Below, in pieces: positions 41,486 to 49,785 of a stretch of 64,000 nt of DNA. The position numbers were made by a program, and so were the translations under genes. Under the pieces are notes generated by a model, which had not been told where the DNA came from, ran no database searches, and saw only the letters and a program-made list of their open reading frames with translations. The stretch is from A07HB70 sp964512675. Lineage in GTDB: Archaea; Halobacteriota; Halobacteria; Halobacteriales; Haloferacaceae. Positions within the stretch are counted from its first letter, which is position 1; each line of letters starts with the position of its first letter. The stretch lies in the NCBI GenBank assembly GCA_964512675.1, contig CAZEJR010000012.1, positions 1 through 64,000 of the forward strand, in the 5' to 3' direction.

Positions 41486-42322
41486 TCAGTCGCGCTCGTC
41501 GGCGTGCTCGTGCTCGTCGTGCTCCTCGCGCTCCTCGTCCAGCAGGTAGTGGTCCGACTCGTCGTACCGCTCGACGAGCTTCCGCCGGTGACGGAGCTGC
41601 CTGGTCACCCGACGGACGACGCCGAGCAGGGTGTGGACCTCGCGCTCCGTCGGGTGTGCCCGACCGACGACGCGGCGGACGAGACGACCGACCCGCTCCG
41701 GGTTGCGGTGGGCAGAGACCTCGAGCAGCTCCGCGGCGTAGTCGTAGAGGCGCTCGACTGCCGGTTCCGACGCGCGCTCGCGCGCCTGGTCGGGGAGTTG
41801 CGTCTCGTCGACGGTGAGGTCCCGGAGCGCGTACAGCGTCACCGTCGCGGCCTGTCCGAGGTTGAGGACCGGGTAGTCGGTGCTAGCCGGGATAGCACAG
41901 ACCCGGTCCAGTCGCTCGAGCTCGGCGTTCGACAGTCCGGTATCCTCGCGGCCGAAGACGAGCGCCGGACGGGTCGCGACGGCGCGCAGCTCGTCGGCCA
42001 GCGTCTCGGGCGTGGCGAACGGGAACCGGACGTGTCGGCGAGCGTCCTCGCCGGTGATGGCGGTGAAGCCGACGGTGTAGCACGTCTCGACGACCTCGTC
42101 GAGCGTCGTCTCGGTCGCCCCCGGGAGGACGTCCTCGCGGGCGTGGCCGGCGAAGCCGTACGCCTCGCCGCCGGGGTCGAGCGGCGGCGGGTCGACGAGG
42201 CGGAGGTCGGAGAGGCCGAAGTTCTTCATCGCGCGGGCGACGGTGCCGACGTTACCGGGCGTCTGGGCGTCGACGAGGACGACGACGGGCGTGCGGTCCG
42301 GACCGTCGGCCCCGTCTGTCAT
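41486..42322 (-). CDS. TrmJ-type SPOUT RNA methyltransferase
   Basis: A 278-residue RNA 2'-O-methyltransferase of the TrmH/TrmJ class, with a trefoil-knot SAM site. Motifs: VVLVDAQTPGNVGTVARAMK (about residues 13-32), PALVFGREDTGLSNAELERL (about 118-137), and the knot IPASTDYPVLNLGQAATVTL (about 143-162). In archaea TrmJ modifies C32 of tRNAs. The C-terminus, after about 200, is helical and ends in a His/Glu/Asp-rich tail (DEEREEHDEHEHADERD). It overlaps the upstream gene by 4 bp and converges with gatE. Confidence 0.9.
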   Translation of the reverse strand: MTDGADGPDRTPVVVLVDAQTPGNVGTVARAMKNFGLSDLRLVDPPPLDPGGEAYGFAGHAREDVLPGATETTLDEVVETCYTVGFTAITGEDARRHVRFPFATPETLADELRAVATRPALVFGREDTGLSNAELERLDRVCAIPASTDYPVLNLGQAATVTLYALRDLTVDETQLPDQARERASEPAVERLYDYAAELLEVSAHRNPERVGRLVRRVVGRAHPTEREVHTLLGVVRRVTRQLRHRRKLVERYDESDHYLLDEEREEHDEHEHADERD

Positions 42323-42906
42323 CCGTCGTCCGGGTAGTCGGCGTCCAGGTCCAGGTCCGAGCGGGCGAGGTCCGCGGTCGTGAGCGGGTCGTCGGCCTCG
42401 TCGGCATCGTCGGCCAGCGGCTCGCGCAGGTCGACCCGGTCGAGCTCGACACCGGCCTCCAGCTCAGCCCGGAGCGCCTCGGAGTCTGGCGGCTCCGGCA
42501 GGGCCTCGGGGTCGGTCTCGACGTGTTCGACGCCGGCGTAGCCGTCGGGGGCGCGCCCGCCGGCTGCGAACCAGTCGTGGAACGCGCCGCGGAGGCTCGG
42601 CTCGCCGCGGTGGGCGGTGCCGTCCGCCTCGCGGAACCAGTAGACGAAGTCGGCCTCGTGGGTGTCACAGAGCAGAGCCTCTGCGCCGGGTTCGCCGTAG
42701 ACGACACGGGCCTGTCGGCACGGCTCGCGCTCGTCGTGGACGAGGTAGCAGGCGTCACACGGTCGCTCGACGAGGTCGACGAGCCGGACCAGCCGCTCGC
42801 GGTCGTCCCGGTCCATCTCGGAGAGCGGGCGGAATCGACCGTCCTCGTCGAACACCGCCGTCTCGTCGAACCGCCAGCCCCGGAGGCCGACGCTCACCTT
42901 CGCCAT
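42319..42906 (-). CDS. haloarchaeal cysteine-containing protein cotranscribed with the TrmJ-type gene
   Basis: A 195-residue soluble protein of unknown function. MAKVSVGLRGWRFDETAVFD begins at ATG 42906. A CDACYLVHDEREPC segment (about residues 50-63) and CDTHEADFVYWFREADGT (about 80-97) provide four cysteines and a histidine in zinc-finger-like arrangement. The C-terminal third is acidic and probably disordered. A 4-bp overlap with the methyltransferase shows operon coupling, so an accessory role in RNA modification is possible but unproven. Confidence 0.75.
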   Translation of the reverse strand: MAKVSVGLRGWRFDETAVFDEDGRFRPLSEMDRDDRERLVRLVDLVERPCDACYLVHDEREPCRQARVVYGEPGAEALLCDTHEADFVYWFREADGTAHRGEPSLRGAFHDWFAAGGRAPDGYAGVEHVETDPEALPEPPDSEALRAELEAGVELDRVDLREPLADDADEADDPLTTADLARSDLDLDADYPDDG

Positions 42907-42988
42907 ACCCGGCGTTCCCGCCGGGCGGGCAAAAGCGGCGCGGGACGCTCTTCGCCGGACATTTGACTCCCGACCCCGTGTCGACCCT

Positions 42989-44185
42989 ATGCGAACGGTC
43001 GACGCGGCCGGGCTGTCCGTCGGTGCGGACCACCCGCCGCGGATCATGGGCGTGTTGAACGTGAGCGTGGAGTCGCCGTACGACCCGAGCGTCTTCGCCG
43101 ACGCCGACGGCGCCGCTGCCCACGTCGAGCGGCTCGTCGACGAGGGAGCAGACATCGTCGACGTGGGGCTGGCGACGGCGAACAAGCGGGTCGAGCCGCT
43201 CACCGCGGCCGAAGAGCTGGAGCGGCTCGACACCGCCTGCGCGGCGGTCGAACGGGCCGACGCCGACGCGGTGTGGTCGATCGAGACACGCTACGCCGAG
43301 GTGGCCGCGGCGGCGCTCGACGGCCCCTACGAGATGGTCAACGACGTCTGTGGCTTCGCCGACCCGGAGATGCCGCGGGTCTGCGCGGACCGGTCGGCTG
43401 CCGTCGCGAAGATGGCGAGTCCGCCCGACCTCGGTCGCCCCGGCGCCGTCGAGGAGACGGACTGGACCGAGCGCCGGTCGCCCGCGTGGGCCGCCGAGGC
43501 CGACTACGTCGACCAGGTGTACGAGGCGCTCGCACAGAGCGGCTTCACCGACAAGACGATAGTCGACCCGGCGTTCGGCGGGTGGAGCGAGGCGAAGACG
43601 CGGGCCCACGACCGCGAGACGCTCCGGCGGCTCCGGGAGTTCCGCGGCTACGACCGGCCGATCCTCGTCTCGATAAACCGCAAGAGCTTCTTGAAAGAGA
43701 TAGCCGACCGCTCGACCGAGGAGGCCCTGCCCGTCTCGCTCGGCGCCACCGCGCTCGCGGTTGCCCGTGGCGCCGACGTGGTGCGGACCCACGACGTCGC
43801 CGAGACGCGCGACGCGGCGCTGGTGGGCCACGCGTTCCGTGCGGAACGGGTCCGCCACGAGGGGCAAGTCGAGGTCGTCGAACGCGACGTCCGTCGGCCG
43901 GCGGAGACCCGTCGACACCTCGACCGGATCGGCGCGTCCGGCGACGCCGCCGACGCGGGGACGCGAGTGTACGAGCTGTCGGGGCTGACCGGCGAACGGC
44001 GGGCGACGCTCCGCGACGCCGCCGCCGGCGTCGGGGCGGTCGTGGCGCCCGGACGCGGCGCGGACGACGACACCGCCGTCGTCGTCGGCGGGTCGGGCGC
44101 GGTCGCGCGACTCGCCGCGGCGGTCCAGACGTCCGGCGACGACGGGCTGACGGCGGCGTTCGACGCCGTCGAGCGGGGGTTGTAA
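42989..44185 (+). CDS. dihydropteroate synthase-like pterin-binding enzyme
   Basis: A 398-residue protein of the DHPS superfamily (about residues 1-270) with a 120-residue C-terminal extension. The TIM-barrel motifs are recognisable but altered: IMGVLNVSVESPYDPS for IMGxxNxTPDSF, VDVGLATANKRVEPL for the ESTRPG loop, MVNDVCGF, TIVDPAFGGW, and LVSINRKSFLKEI for xSRKSF. It may condense pterin with an aryl-amine donor in archaeal folate synthesis. The adjacent gene makes the pterin diphosphate, supporting the pathway. Start ATG 42989. Confidence 0.85.
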   Translation: MRTVDAAGLSVGADHPPRIMGVLNVSVESPYDPSVFADADGAAAHVERLVDEGADIVDVGLATANKRVEPLTAAEELERLDTACAAVERADADAVWSIETRYAEVAAAALDGPYEMVNDVCGFADPEMPRVCADRSAAVAKMASPPDLGRPGAVEETDWTERRSPAWAAEADYVDQVYEALAQSGFTDKTIVDPAFGGWSEAKTRAHDRETLRRLREFRGYDRPILVSINRKSFLKEIADRSTEEALPVSLGATALAVARGADVVRTHDVAETRDAALVGHAFRAERVRHEGQVEVVERDVRRPAETRRHLDRIGASGDAADAGTRVYELSGLTGERRATLRDAAAGVGAVVAPGRGADDDTAVVVGGSGAVARLAAAVQTSGDDGLTAAFDAVERGL

Positions 44186-44192
44186 GAGAAAA

Positions 44193-44197
44193 CTTAT
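44193..44197 (+). promoter_or_regulatory. box A upstream of the structured segment before mptE
   Basis: CTTAT in the context AAAACTTATGCC, only a few bases after the DHPS-like stop. It would start transcription near 44222, about 165 nt before the mptE GTG. No second box A stands nearer mptE. Confidence 0.6.
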
Positions 44198-44221
44198 GCC
44201 ACGTGCTGATATGAGTAGCAG

Positions 44222-44375
44222 TCGGACGCCGGCGTGGCACACGGGTAGGGGTACTTGGTGCCCCGTCGGCGCACATCTTCGTCCGGACCGTCGTGGGCCA
44301 GCCCCGGCTGTCGCCGGCCCCGGAGACCGCCAGCCGCCGGCGCAGGGCCACGACGGCCCGCGTCGTCCTCCCGCC
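44222..44375 (+). ncRNA. candidate structured RNA or long leader of mptE
   Basis: Two strong folds follow the promoter. First, 44228-44234 (GCCGGCG) pairs with 44264-44270, enclosing a GGGGTA/TGCCCC upper stem with a TTG-centred loop and an unpaired 5' segment; ACA occurs 3 nt after this stem. Second, 44288-44296 (CCGTCGTGG) pairs perfectly with 44348-44356 and encloses further GC-rich stems. The region carries no protein frame of its own. It could be a stable small RNA or a 5' regulatory leader; no Rfam-type family was recognised. Confidence 0.45.
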
Positions 44376-44386
44376 CGGTCGTAGCC

Positions 44387-45028
44387 GTGGAGTTCTCGAC
44401 GTGGGAGCCGGTGTACGAGCTGGTGCTCGCCGACCTCGGCTACGACAGGGCCGGCGACGAGCGCGTCCGTGACCGGCTCGCGGGGTGGGCCGAACCGTTC
44501 GACCTCCGACGTATCGGGATGACGGGCGAGACGGTCGCCGTCGTCGCGCCGGGCCCGTCGCTCGCCGAGAGTCTCGCCCGTGTCGACGGCGCCGACCGGG
44601 TCGTCGCGGCGTCGAGCGCCGCCGACCGCCTGCTCGCGGCGGGTCGGCGTCCGGACGCGGTCGTCACAGACCTCGACGGGACGCCGGCGACGGCGGCGGC
44701 ACTCTCGCGGGCCGACACGCCCGTGGCCGTCCACGCCCACGGCGACAACGGCCCGGCGCTCGACCGGTGGCTCCCGGCCTGCGACCCGGCGAACGTCCTC
44801 GCGACGACACAGGCCGCGCCCGCCGGTCCGGTCGTCAACCACGGCGGGTTCACCGACGGTGACCGGGCGGCGTTCCTCGCGGACGCGTGCGGTGCCGCGG
44901 AGCTCCGGTACGTCGGGTGGGATCTCGACGACCCGGCGGTCGGAACGGCGAAGCGCGCGAAGCTCGGGTGGGCGCGGCGGCTGCTCCGGTGGCTGGCCGC
45001 GCGGCGCGGCGAGTCGTTCGGGGAGTGA
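44387..45028 (+). CDS. mptE: archaeal 6-hydroxymethylpterin diphosphokinase (DUF115/MptE type)
   Basis: A 213-residue enzyme that adds diphosphate to 6-hydroxymethyl-dihydropterin on the way to folate or methanopterin. Seen: MEFSTWEPVYELVLADLGYD at the N-terminus, then VAVVAPGPSLAESLARVDGA, PDAVVTDLDGTPATAAALSR, VAVHAHGDNGPALDRWLPAC, NHGGFTDGDRAAFLADACGA, and YVGWDLDDPAVGTAKRAKLG. The TDLDG and HAHGDN motifs are those of the DUF115 family. It starts at GTG 44387, about 165 nt after the probable transcription start. It directly supports the adjacent DHPS-like enzyme. Confidence 0.93.
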   Translation: MEFSTWEPVYELVLADLGYDRAGDERVRDRLAGWAEPFDLRRIGMTGETVAVVAPGPSLAESLARVDGADRVVAASSAADRLLAAGRRPDAVVTDLDGTPATAAALSRADTPVAVHAHGDNGPALDRWLPACDPANVLATTQAAPAGPVVNHGGFTDGDRAAFLADACGAAELRYVGWDLDDPAVGTAKRAKLGWARRLLRWLAARRGESFGE

Positions 45029-45069
45029 GTCACCGACAGGTTCTCCCTTCCCCCGCCTCTGTCGCGGCT

Positions 45070-46503
45070 ATGCAGGTGTTCTGGCACCGGCGTGACCTCC
45101 GCTGCCACGACAACCACGGGCTGGCGCTCGCGTCGGGGCTGACCGGCGACGCAGACGGGCCGGCGGTCCCGCTGTTCGTCTTCGACGACGCCGTCCTCGA
45201 GCACGGCTCGCCGCCCCGGGTCCGGTTCATGCTCGACGCGCTCGCGTCCCTGCGCGAGTCGTACCGCGAGCGAGGGAGCGACCTCGTCGTCCGTCGGGGC
45301 GACCCCCGCGAGGTCGTCCCGGCAGTTGCGGCTGAGTTCGGCGCCGACCGCGTCGTCTGGAACCGTGACTACTCCGGGCTGGCGCGGGAGCGCGACGCGG
45401 ACGTCCGGCTGGCGCTCGACGACGCGGGCGTCGACCGCGAGTCCGTCCACGACCACCTCCACCACGAACCGGGCTCAATCACGACGAACGCGGGCGACAC
45501 CTACTCCGTCTACACCTACTTCGGGAAGAAGTGGCACGACCGCGAGAAGGCGGACCCGTACCCCACGCCGGGGGCCGACGACCTCGCCGCCCTCGGCGAG
45601 GAGAGCGGACACGACCCGACTCCCCTCCCGTCGCTGGCGGACCTCGGGTTCGACGACCCGGTCGCCGAGGTGCCGGCGGCGGGCCACGACGCCGCCCGCG
45701 CCCGGCTCGAGGCGTTCTGTGACGGCCCGATCGAGCGGTACGAGGAGGCCCGCGAGTACCCCGCACAGGACGACACGTCGCGGCTCTCGGCGGACCTGAA
45801 GTGGGGGACACTCGGTGTACGCGAGGCGTACGCGGCCACGGCAGCGGTGACGACGCGTGTCGACGACGACGCCGCCGAGTCGGTCGAGGAGTTCCAGTCC
45901 CAGCTTGCCTGGCGGGAGTTCTACGCACACGTCCTCGCGGACGAGCCGCGGGTGGTGGCGGAGAACTACAAGAGCTACGAGAACCCGATCGAGTGGCGCG
46001 AGGACGACGAGGCGCTACAGGCGTGGAAGGACGGCGAGACGGGCTACCCGGTCGTCGACGCCGGCATGCGACAGCTCCGGCGCGAGGCGTTCATGCACAA
46101 CCGGGTGCGGATGATCGTCGCCTCGTTTCTCACGAAGGACCTCCTGCTCGACTGGCGCGAGGGGTACGACCACTTCCGGACGATGCTCGTCGACCACGAC
46201 ACCGCGAACGACAACGGCGGCTGGCAGTGGGCGGCGTCGACGGGTACCGACGCGCAGCCGTACTTCCGGATTTTCAACCCGATGACACAGGGCGAGCGGT
46301 ACGACCCCGACGGCGAGTACGTCCGCGAGTACGTCCCCGAACTCCGCGGCGTCGACGCCGAGACGATTCACTCGTGGCACGAACTGAGCGAGGCCGAACG
46401 GACGGCGGCGGCGCCGGACTACCCCGCGCCGATCGTCGACCACGCAGAGCGCCGGGAGGCAGCACTGGCGATGTTCGAGCGGGCGCGCGGCGAGGCCGAC
46501 TGA
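45070..46503 (+). CDS. phr: deoxyribodipyrimidine photolyase
   Basis: A 477-residue class I CPD photolyase that repairs UV-induced pyrimidine dimers with light. The N-terminal antenna domain begins MQVFWHRRDLRCHDNHGLAL. The FAD domain contains TSRLSADLKWGTLGVREAYA, FQSQLAWREFYAHVLADEPR, TGYPVVDAGMRQLRREAFMH, the conserved NRVRMIVASFLTKDLLLDWR, and NDNGGWQWAASTGTDAQPYF. Start ATG 45070 matches the family start. Complete. Sunlit brines fit such a gene. It follows mptE by 41 bp on the same strand. Confidence 0.96.
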   Translation: MQVFWHRRDLRCHDNHGLALASGLTGDADGPAVPLFVFDDAVLEHGSPPRVRFMLDALASLRESYRERGSDLVVRRGDPREVVPAVAAEFGADRVVWNRDYSGLARERDADVRLALDDAGVDRESVHDHLHHEPGSITTNAGDTYSVYTYFGKKWHDREKADPYPTPGADDLAALGEESGHDPTPLPSLADLGFDDPVAEVPAAGHDAARARLEAFCDGPIERYEEAREYPAQDDTSRLSADLKWGTLGVREAYAATAAVTTRVDDDAAESVEEFQSQLAWREFYAHVLADEPRVVAENYKSYENPIEWREDDEALQAWKDGETGYPVVDAGMRQLRREAFMHNRVRMIVASFLTKDLLLDWREGYDHFRTMLVDHDTANDNGGWQWAASTGTDAQPYFRIFNPMTQGERYDPDGEYVREYVPELRGVDAETIHSWHELSEAERTAAAPDYPAPIVDHAERREAALAMFERARGEAD

Positions 46504-46543
46504 GAGAGTCCGTGGTGTCGGGTCGACGGGCCCGTGTCTCGTG

Positions 46544-47779
46544 TCACGACGGGGCGAGAGCCCCGCCGGACTCGGCCATCTGCCAGACGGTGAGCGCACC
46601 CCCCACGCCGAGGACGACGGCGAACGCGAAGAGGGCGGTGAACGTCCCGGTCGTGGCGACCAGTGCGCCGGCCACGACCGGGGCGACGAACGACCCGAGC
46701 CACCCTGCCACGCTGGCGATCGAGACGGCTGTCCCGGCGGCACCCGGAGCGACGAACTCCCGGATCGACTGGTACATGATTCCGATCTGGAGCTGGACGA
46801 ACACGCCCGCGAGGACGAGTCCCGCGACCAGCACCGCGACCGTCGTGCTGTAGGCCATCGCAGCCGCCAGCACGGTCGCACCGACGAACGATATGGCGAA
46901 CACGGGCCGTCGTCGCCGGCCCAGTACGGCGTCCGAGAGCAGCCCGCCCGCGGGCCGTGCCAGGATTCCGACCGCCGGAAACAGCGCGACGAACGTCCCG
47001 CTCTCCGCGAGCGACACCCCGAACCGGCGTGTGATGTACGTCGGCATCCACGAGTTGAACACCATGTACAGCGAGTAGCCGAGAACCGTGACGACGACGA
47101 CCGTCCACACGTTCCGGTCTCGCACTACCCGTCCGAGGTCGGCTCGCGTCACCGGCGCCGTGGCCGCCTCGACGCGCTGGACCCGACCGGCTGCGGCGTA
47201 GAGTGCGAGCGACGTCACGAGCACCCCGGCTCCGAAGACGGGGAACACACCCGGCCAGCCGACGGCGGCGGCGAGGCGCGGCGCGCCGAGCTGGCCGAGC
47301 GCGTACCCGGCGGGGTAGCCCGAGATGACGACCGACGTCGCCGTTGCCCGCCGACCGGGCGGGACCGCACCCGAGGCCACGTCGATACCGACCACCCACA
47401 GGACGAACATCCCGACGCCGGCGAGCAGCCGCGAGGCGAACAGCAGCGACGCGCTCCCCGCGCTCGCGGCGGCCCAGTCGCCGACACTACCGGCGAGGAG
47501 GACGGCTGCCGCAGCCGGGACGACCGTGCGGCTCTCGACGCGGTCGAGCGAGACCCCGACGGGGACGCCGACCACCGTCGCCGCGACCTGTGGGGTCGAG
47601 ACGAGCGCGGCAGCCGTCGCCTCCGTGACACGGAGGTCGGCCATCACCAGCGTGAGGACGCTGGCGGGCGTGATCAGGTACGCGCCGACGAACAGCAGCA
47701 CCAGCCACCCGACCCCGAGAGTCACCGCGCGCCACGGACCGTCGACCGGGACACGGGTGTCGAACTGTGTGGGCTCCAA
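46544..47779 (-). CDS. MFS transporter
   Basis: A 411-residue major facilitator with 12 hydrophobic segments. Family loops are present: VGVPVGVSLDRVESRTVVPA (motif A equivalent), ASGAVPPGRRATATSVVISG and GILARPAGGLLSDAVLGRRR between segments 8 and 9. The substrate is unknown. The start is uncertain: TTG 47779 (MEPTQFDTRVPV) has a TTAGG box at 47805-47809, 26-30 nt upstream; GTG 47863 is the alternative but would run through that promoter. It diverges from the DJ-1 gene. Confidence 0.87.
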   Translation of the reverse strand: MEPTQFDTRVPVDGPWRAVTLGVGWLVLLFVGAYLITPASVLTLVMADLRVTEATAAALVSTPQVAATVVGVPVGVSLDRVESRTVVPAAAAVLLAGSVGDWAAASAGSASLLFASRLLAGVGMFVLWVVGIDVASGAVPPGRRATATSVVISGYPAGYALGQLGAPRLAAAVGWPGVFPVFGAGVLVTSLALYAAAGRVQRVEAATAPVTRADLGRVVRDRNVWTVVVVTVLGYSLYMVFNSWMPTYITRRFGVSLAESGTFVALFPAVGILARPAGGLLSDAVLGRRRRPVFAISFVGATVLAAAMAYSTTVAVLVAGLVLAGVFVQLQIGIMYQSIREFVAPGAAGTAVSIASVAGWLGSFVAPVVAGALVATTGTFTALFAFAVVLGVGGALTVWQMAESGGALAPS

Positions 47780-47868
47780 CGTCGAGACGTCGCCGGGAGT
47801 CGCTCCTAACCCTTCCGGTCGTGCCGCAGCAGCCGCAGGACTAAGCCCGGGCGCTCCGTCCACGGAAC

Positions 47869-48462
47869 GTGCGCGTCACGATCCTCTGTTACGACGGCTT
47901 CGACGAACTCGACGTCGTCGGTCCGTACGAGGTGTTCCGGGCGGCGACCGACCGCGGTGCCGACCTGCCGGCACGGCTCGCGACACTCGCCCCCGCCGAG
48001 CGAGTGACCGCGGCACACGGCCTCCGGGTCGAGCCCGACGAGACGCTGCCGGACCCGGGCGCGCCGGGCGCGCCGGAGCTGCTCGTCGTCCCCGGTGGCG
48101 GCTGGAACAGTCGGCGCGGCGAGGGCGCGTGGGCAGAGGCCGAGCGCGGCGCGGTCCCCGACGCGGTCGCGGCCCACCACGCCGCCGGCGCGACGGTCGC
48201 GGGCGTCTGTACCGGCGGGATGCTCGTCTCCCGCGCCGGGCTCCTCGACGGGCGTCCGGCGACGACCCACCACGGTGCGCTCGACGACCTGCGCGCGACC
48301 GACGCCGAGGTCGTCGAGGAGCGGGTGGTGGACGACGGCGACATCCTGACCGCGGGCGGTATCACCTCGGGGATCGACCTCGCGCTCCACGTCGTCGAGC
48401 GCGAGGCCGGAGCCGAGGTCGCGGAGGCGGTCGCGGCGAACATGGAGCACCGGCGGCGTTAG
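47869..48462 (+). CDS. DJ-1/PfpI family protein
   Basis: A 197-residue protein with the glutamine-amidotransferase-like fold. VTILCYDGFDELDVVGPYEV opens it, with the Glu of the family after FDELD; the nucleophile elbow is VAGVCTGGMLVSRAGLLDGR near residues 114-133 and the His region is RPATTHHGALDDLRATDA. The final SGIDLALHVVEREAGAEVAE is typical of the AraC-associated/isonitrile-hydratase-like subset. The reaction is unknown. GTG 47869 lies 25-30 nt after CTAAG. It ends 4 bp overlapping the next, opposite gene. Confidence 0.9.
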   Translation: MRVTILCYDGFDELDVVGPYEVFRAATDRGADLPARLATLAPAERVTAAHGLRVEPDETLPDPGAPGAPELLVVPGGGWNSRRGEGAWAEAERGAVPDAVAAHHAAGATVAGVCTGGMLVSRAGLLDGRPATTHHGALDDLRATDAEVVEERVVDDGDILTAGGITSGIDLALHVVEREAGAEVAEAVAANMEHRRR

Positions 48463-49655
48463 CGCACCCGGAGCAGGCCGACGAGACAGCAGGCGGCGAC
48501 GCCGCCGAGGACGGCCAGCCCGAGCCACGCGGCGCGGTACGAGGCGACGTCGGCGGCGTAGCCGACGGCGGGCGGGGCGGCGAGACCGCCGAGGTTCACC
48601 ACGACCTGCGCGACCGCGGTCGCGCCGCCGAGGCGCTCCGCGGGCACCATCGCGGTCAGGCAGGCGTAGTAGAGGCCGGGGAAGCCGACGACGCCGACGC
48701 CGAGCGCGAGGAAGGCGAGGGCCGCACCCGCGGCCGACCCGGCGGCTGCGACGCCGACGAAGCCGGCGACGGCGAGGAGCGTGAGTCCGAGGAGGACGAG
48801 TGCCGCCGAGCGCGTGTCGGTCCGCGGCAGGCGGTCGGCGACCCACCCGCCGCCGAGACGACCCGCGCTCCCGGCGACCTGGACGCCCGCGAGCGTCAGG
48901 CCGGCGAGCCCGGGCGTGGCGGCGACGGTCTCTCTCATGTGCAGGACGACGTGGCCGGTCGTGGCGAAGATAGCCGCGCCGAGGAACAGGCCGGCGACGA
49001 CGAGGGGGAGGTAGCCCGGCACCGTGCGGAGCGCCTCCAGGTCTGGAAGCGCGACGACACCGCTCCTGTCGTCGCCGTCGCCGTCGGCGCTGCGGGCGTA
49101 CCAGCCCGCGCCGACGAGTGCGAGGGCGGCGGCGGCGAGGAAGCCGGCGCGCCACCCGAGCGCGAGCGTCGTCGCTGCCGTCACCAGTACGGCGCCGAGG
49201 CCGCTCCCCGCCGTCACGCCGACCTGCTTTGCGTTCACCGCGAGACCGTGGGCGCCGACGGGGGCGACGCGGACGACGGCACGGTTCGTCGCCGGCTGTC
49301 CGACAGAGTAGGCGGCACCGACGCCGACGAGGGCGAGAAAGAGAAGCGCAACGGCGGGCGCGGCTGCGACGGCGGCGGCACAGACGCCGAGGGCGGCCAG
49401 TCCCCAGACCATCACCGGCCGGTCGCCGCGGGCGTCGACGACGGCGCCGGCGGGCAGGAGCGCGACGGTGTAGCCGAGCACCGTCGCCGTGACGGCGAGT
49501 CCGACGACCGCACGCGAGATCGTGAAGGCGTCGCGGAGCGCCGCCGTCGCGGCGAAGACCGCGTAGAAACAGGTACTCGCGGCCACCTGCCAGCCGGCGA
49601 CCGCGCCGACCCCGCGCCAGCGGCCGAGCGACGCGGCGATACGGCCCGTGGACAC
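48459..49655 (-). CDS. MFS transporter, second
   Basis: A 398-residue major facilitator with 12 hydrophobic segments, not closely similar in loops to the MFS protein at 46.5-47.8 kb. Motif A equivalent: PAGAVVDARGDRPVMVWGLA. A conserved-looking internal loop reads RSADGDGDDRSGVVALPDLE between segments 6 and 7. GTG 49655 (MSTGRIAASLGRW) is supported by ACTTACGG about 28 nt upstream. The stop overlaps that of the DJ-1 gene by four bases. The substrate is unknown. Confidence 0.87.
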   Translation of the reverse strand: MSTGRIAASLGRWRGVGAVAGWQVAASTCFYAVFAATAALRDAFTISRAVVGLAVTATVLGYTVALLPAGAVVDARGDRPVMVWGLAALGVCAAAVAAAPAVALLFLALVGVGAAYSVGQPATNRAVVRVAPVGAHGLAVNAKQVGVTAGSGLGAVLVTAATTLALGWRAGFLAAAALALVGAGWYARSADGDGDDRSGVVALPDLEALRTVPGYLPLVVAGLFLGAAIFATTGHVVLHMRETVAATPGLAGLTLAGVQVAGSAGRLGGGWVADRLPRTDTRSAALVLLGLTLLAVAGFVGVAAAGSAAGAALAFLALGVGVVGFPGLYYACLTAMVPAERLGGATAVAQVVVNLGGLAAPPAVGYAADVASYRAAWLGLAVLGGVAACCLVGLLRVR

Positions 49656-49741
49656 GTTCGACCGTGGCCGACGACGACCCGTAAGTCCTCCCGTTTCGCG
49701 CCGGAGACGGATCGTGCGCCGCAGTACCACGCTGGGTCAAT

Positions 49742-49749
49742 CTTTAATC
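49742..49749 (+). promoter_or_regulatory. box A promoter of the superoxide dismutase gene
   Basis: CTTTAATC lies 37-44 nt before the ATG 49786, farther than in leaderless genes, leaving about 15 nt of leader. That leader carries a Shine-Dalgarno sequence. Confidence 0.55.
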
Positions 49750-49771
49750 GTGTGGCCACCAACGATCTATC

Positions 49772-49778
49772 GAGGTGA
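49772..49778 (+). promoter_or_regulatory. Shine-Dalgarno sequence of superoxide dismutase
   Basis: GAGGTGA lies 7 nt before ATG 49786, matching the end of archaeal 16S rRNA. This is uncommon in haloarchaea, where most first genes are leaderless, and it fixes the start codon. Confidence 0.65.
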
Positions 49779-49785
49779 CTCATCG

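Noticed and set aside
44222..44278. H/ACA guide RNA
   Set aside because: ACA follows the first stem at a suitable place, but the 3' side of the internal loop has essentially no unpaired bases, so no pseudouridylation pocket can be drawn. Kept only as an unclassified structured RNA.
44222..44375. SRP 7S RNA or RNase P RNA
   Set aside because: The segment is too short for either and lacks recognisable core motifs of these RNAs.
45475..45930. overlapping minus-strand frames opposite the photolyase
   Set aside because: Shadows of the well-supported phr gene in other frames.
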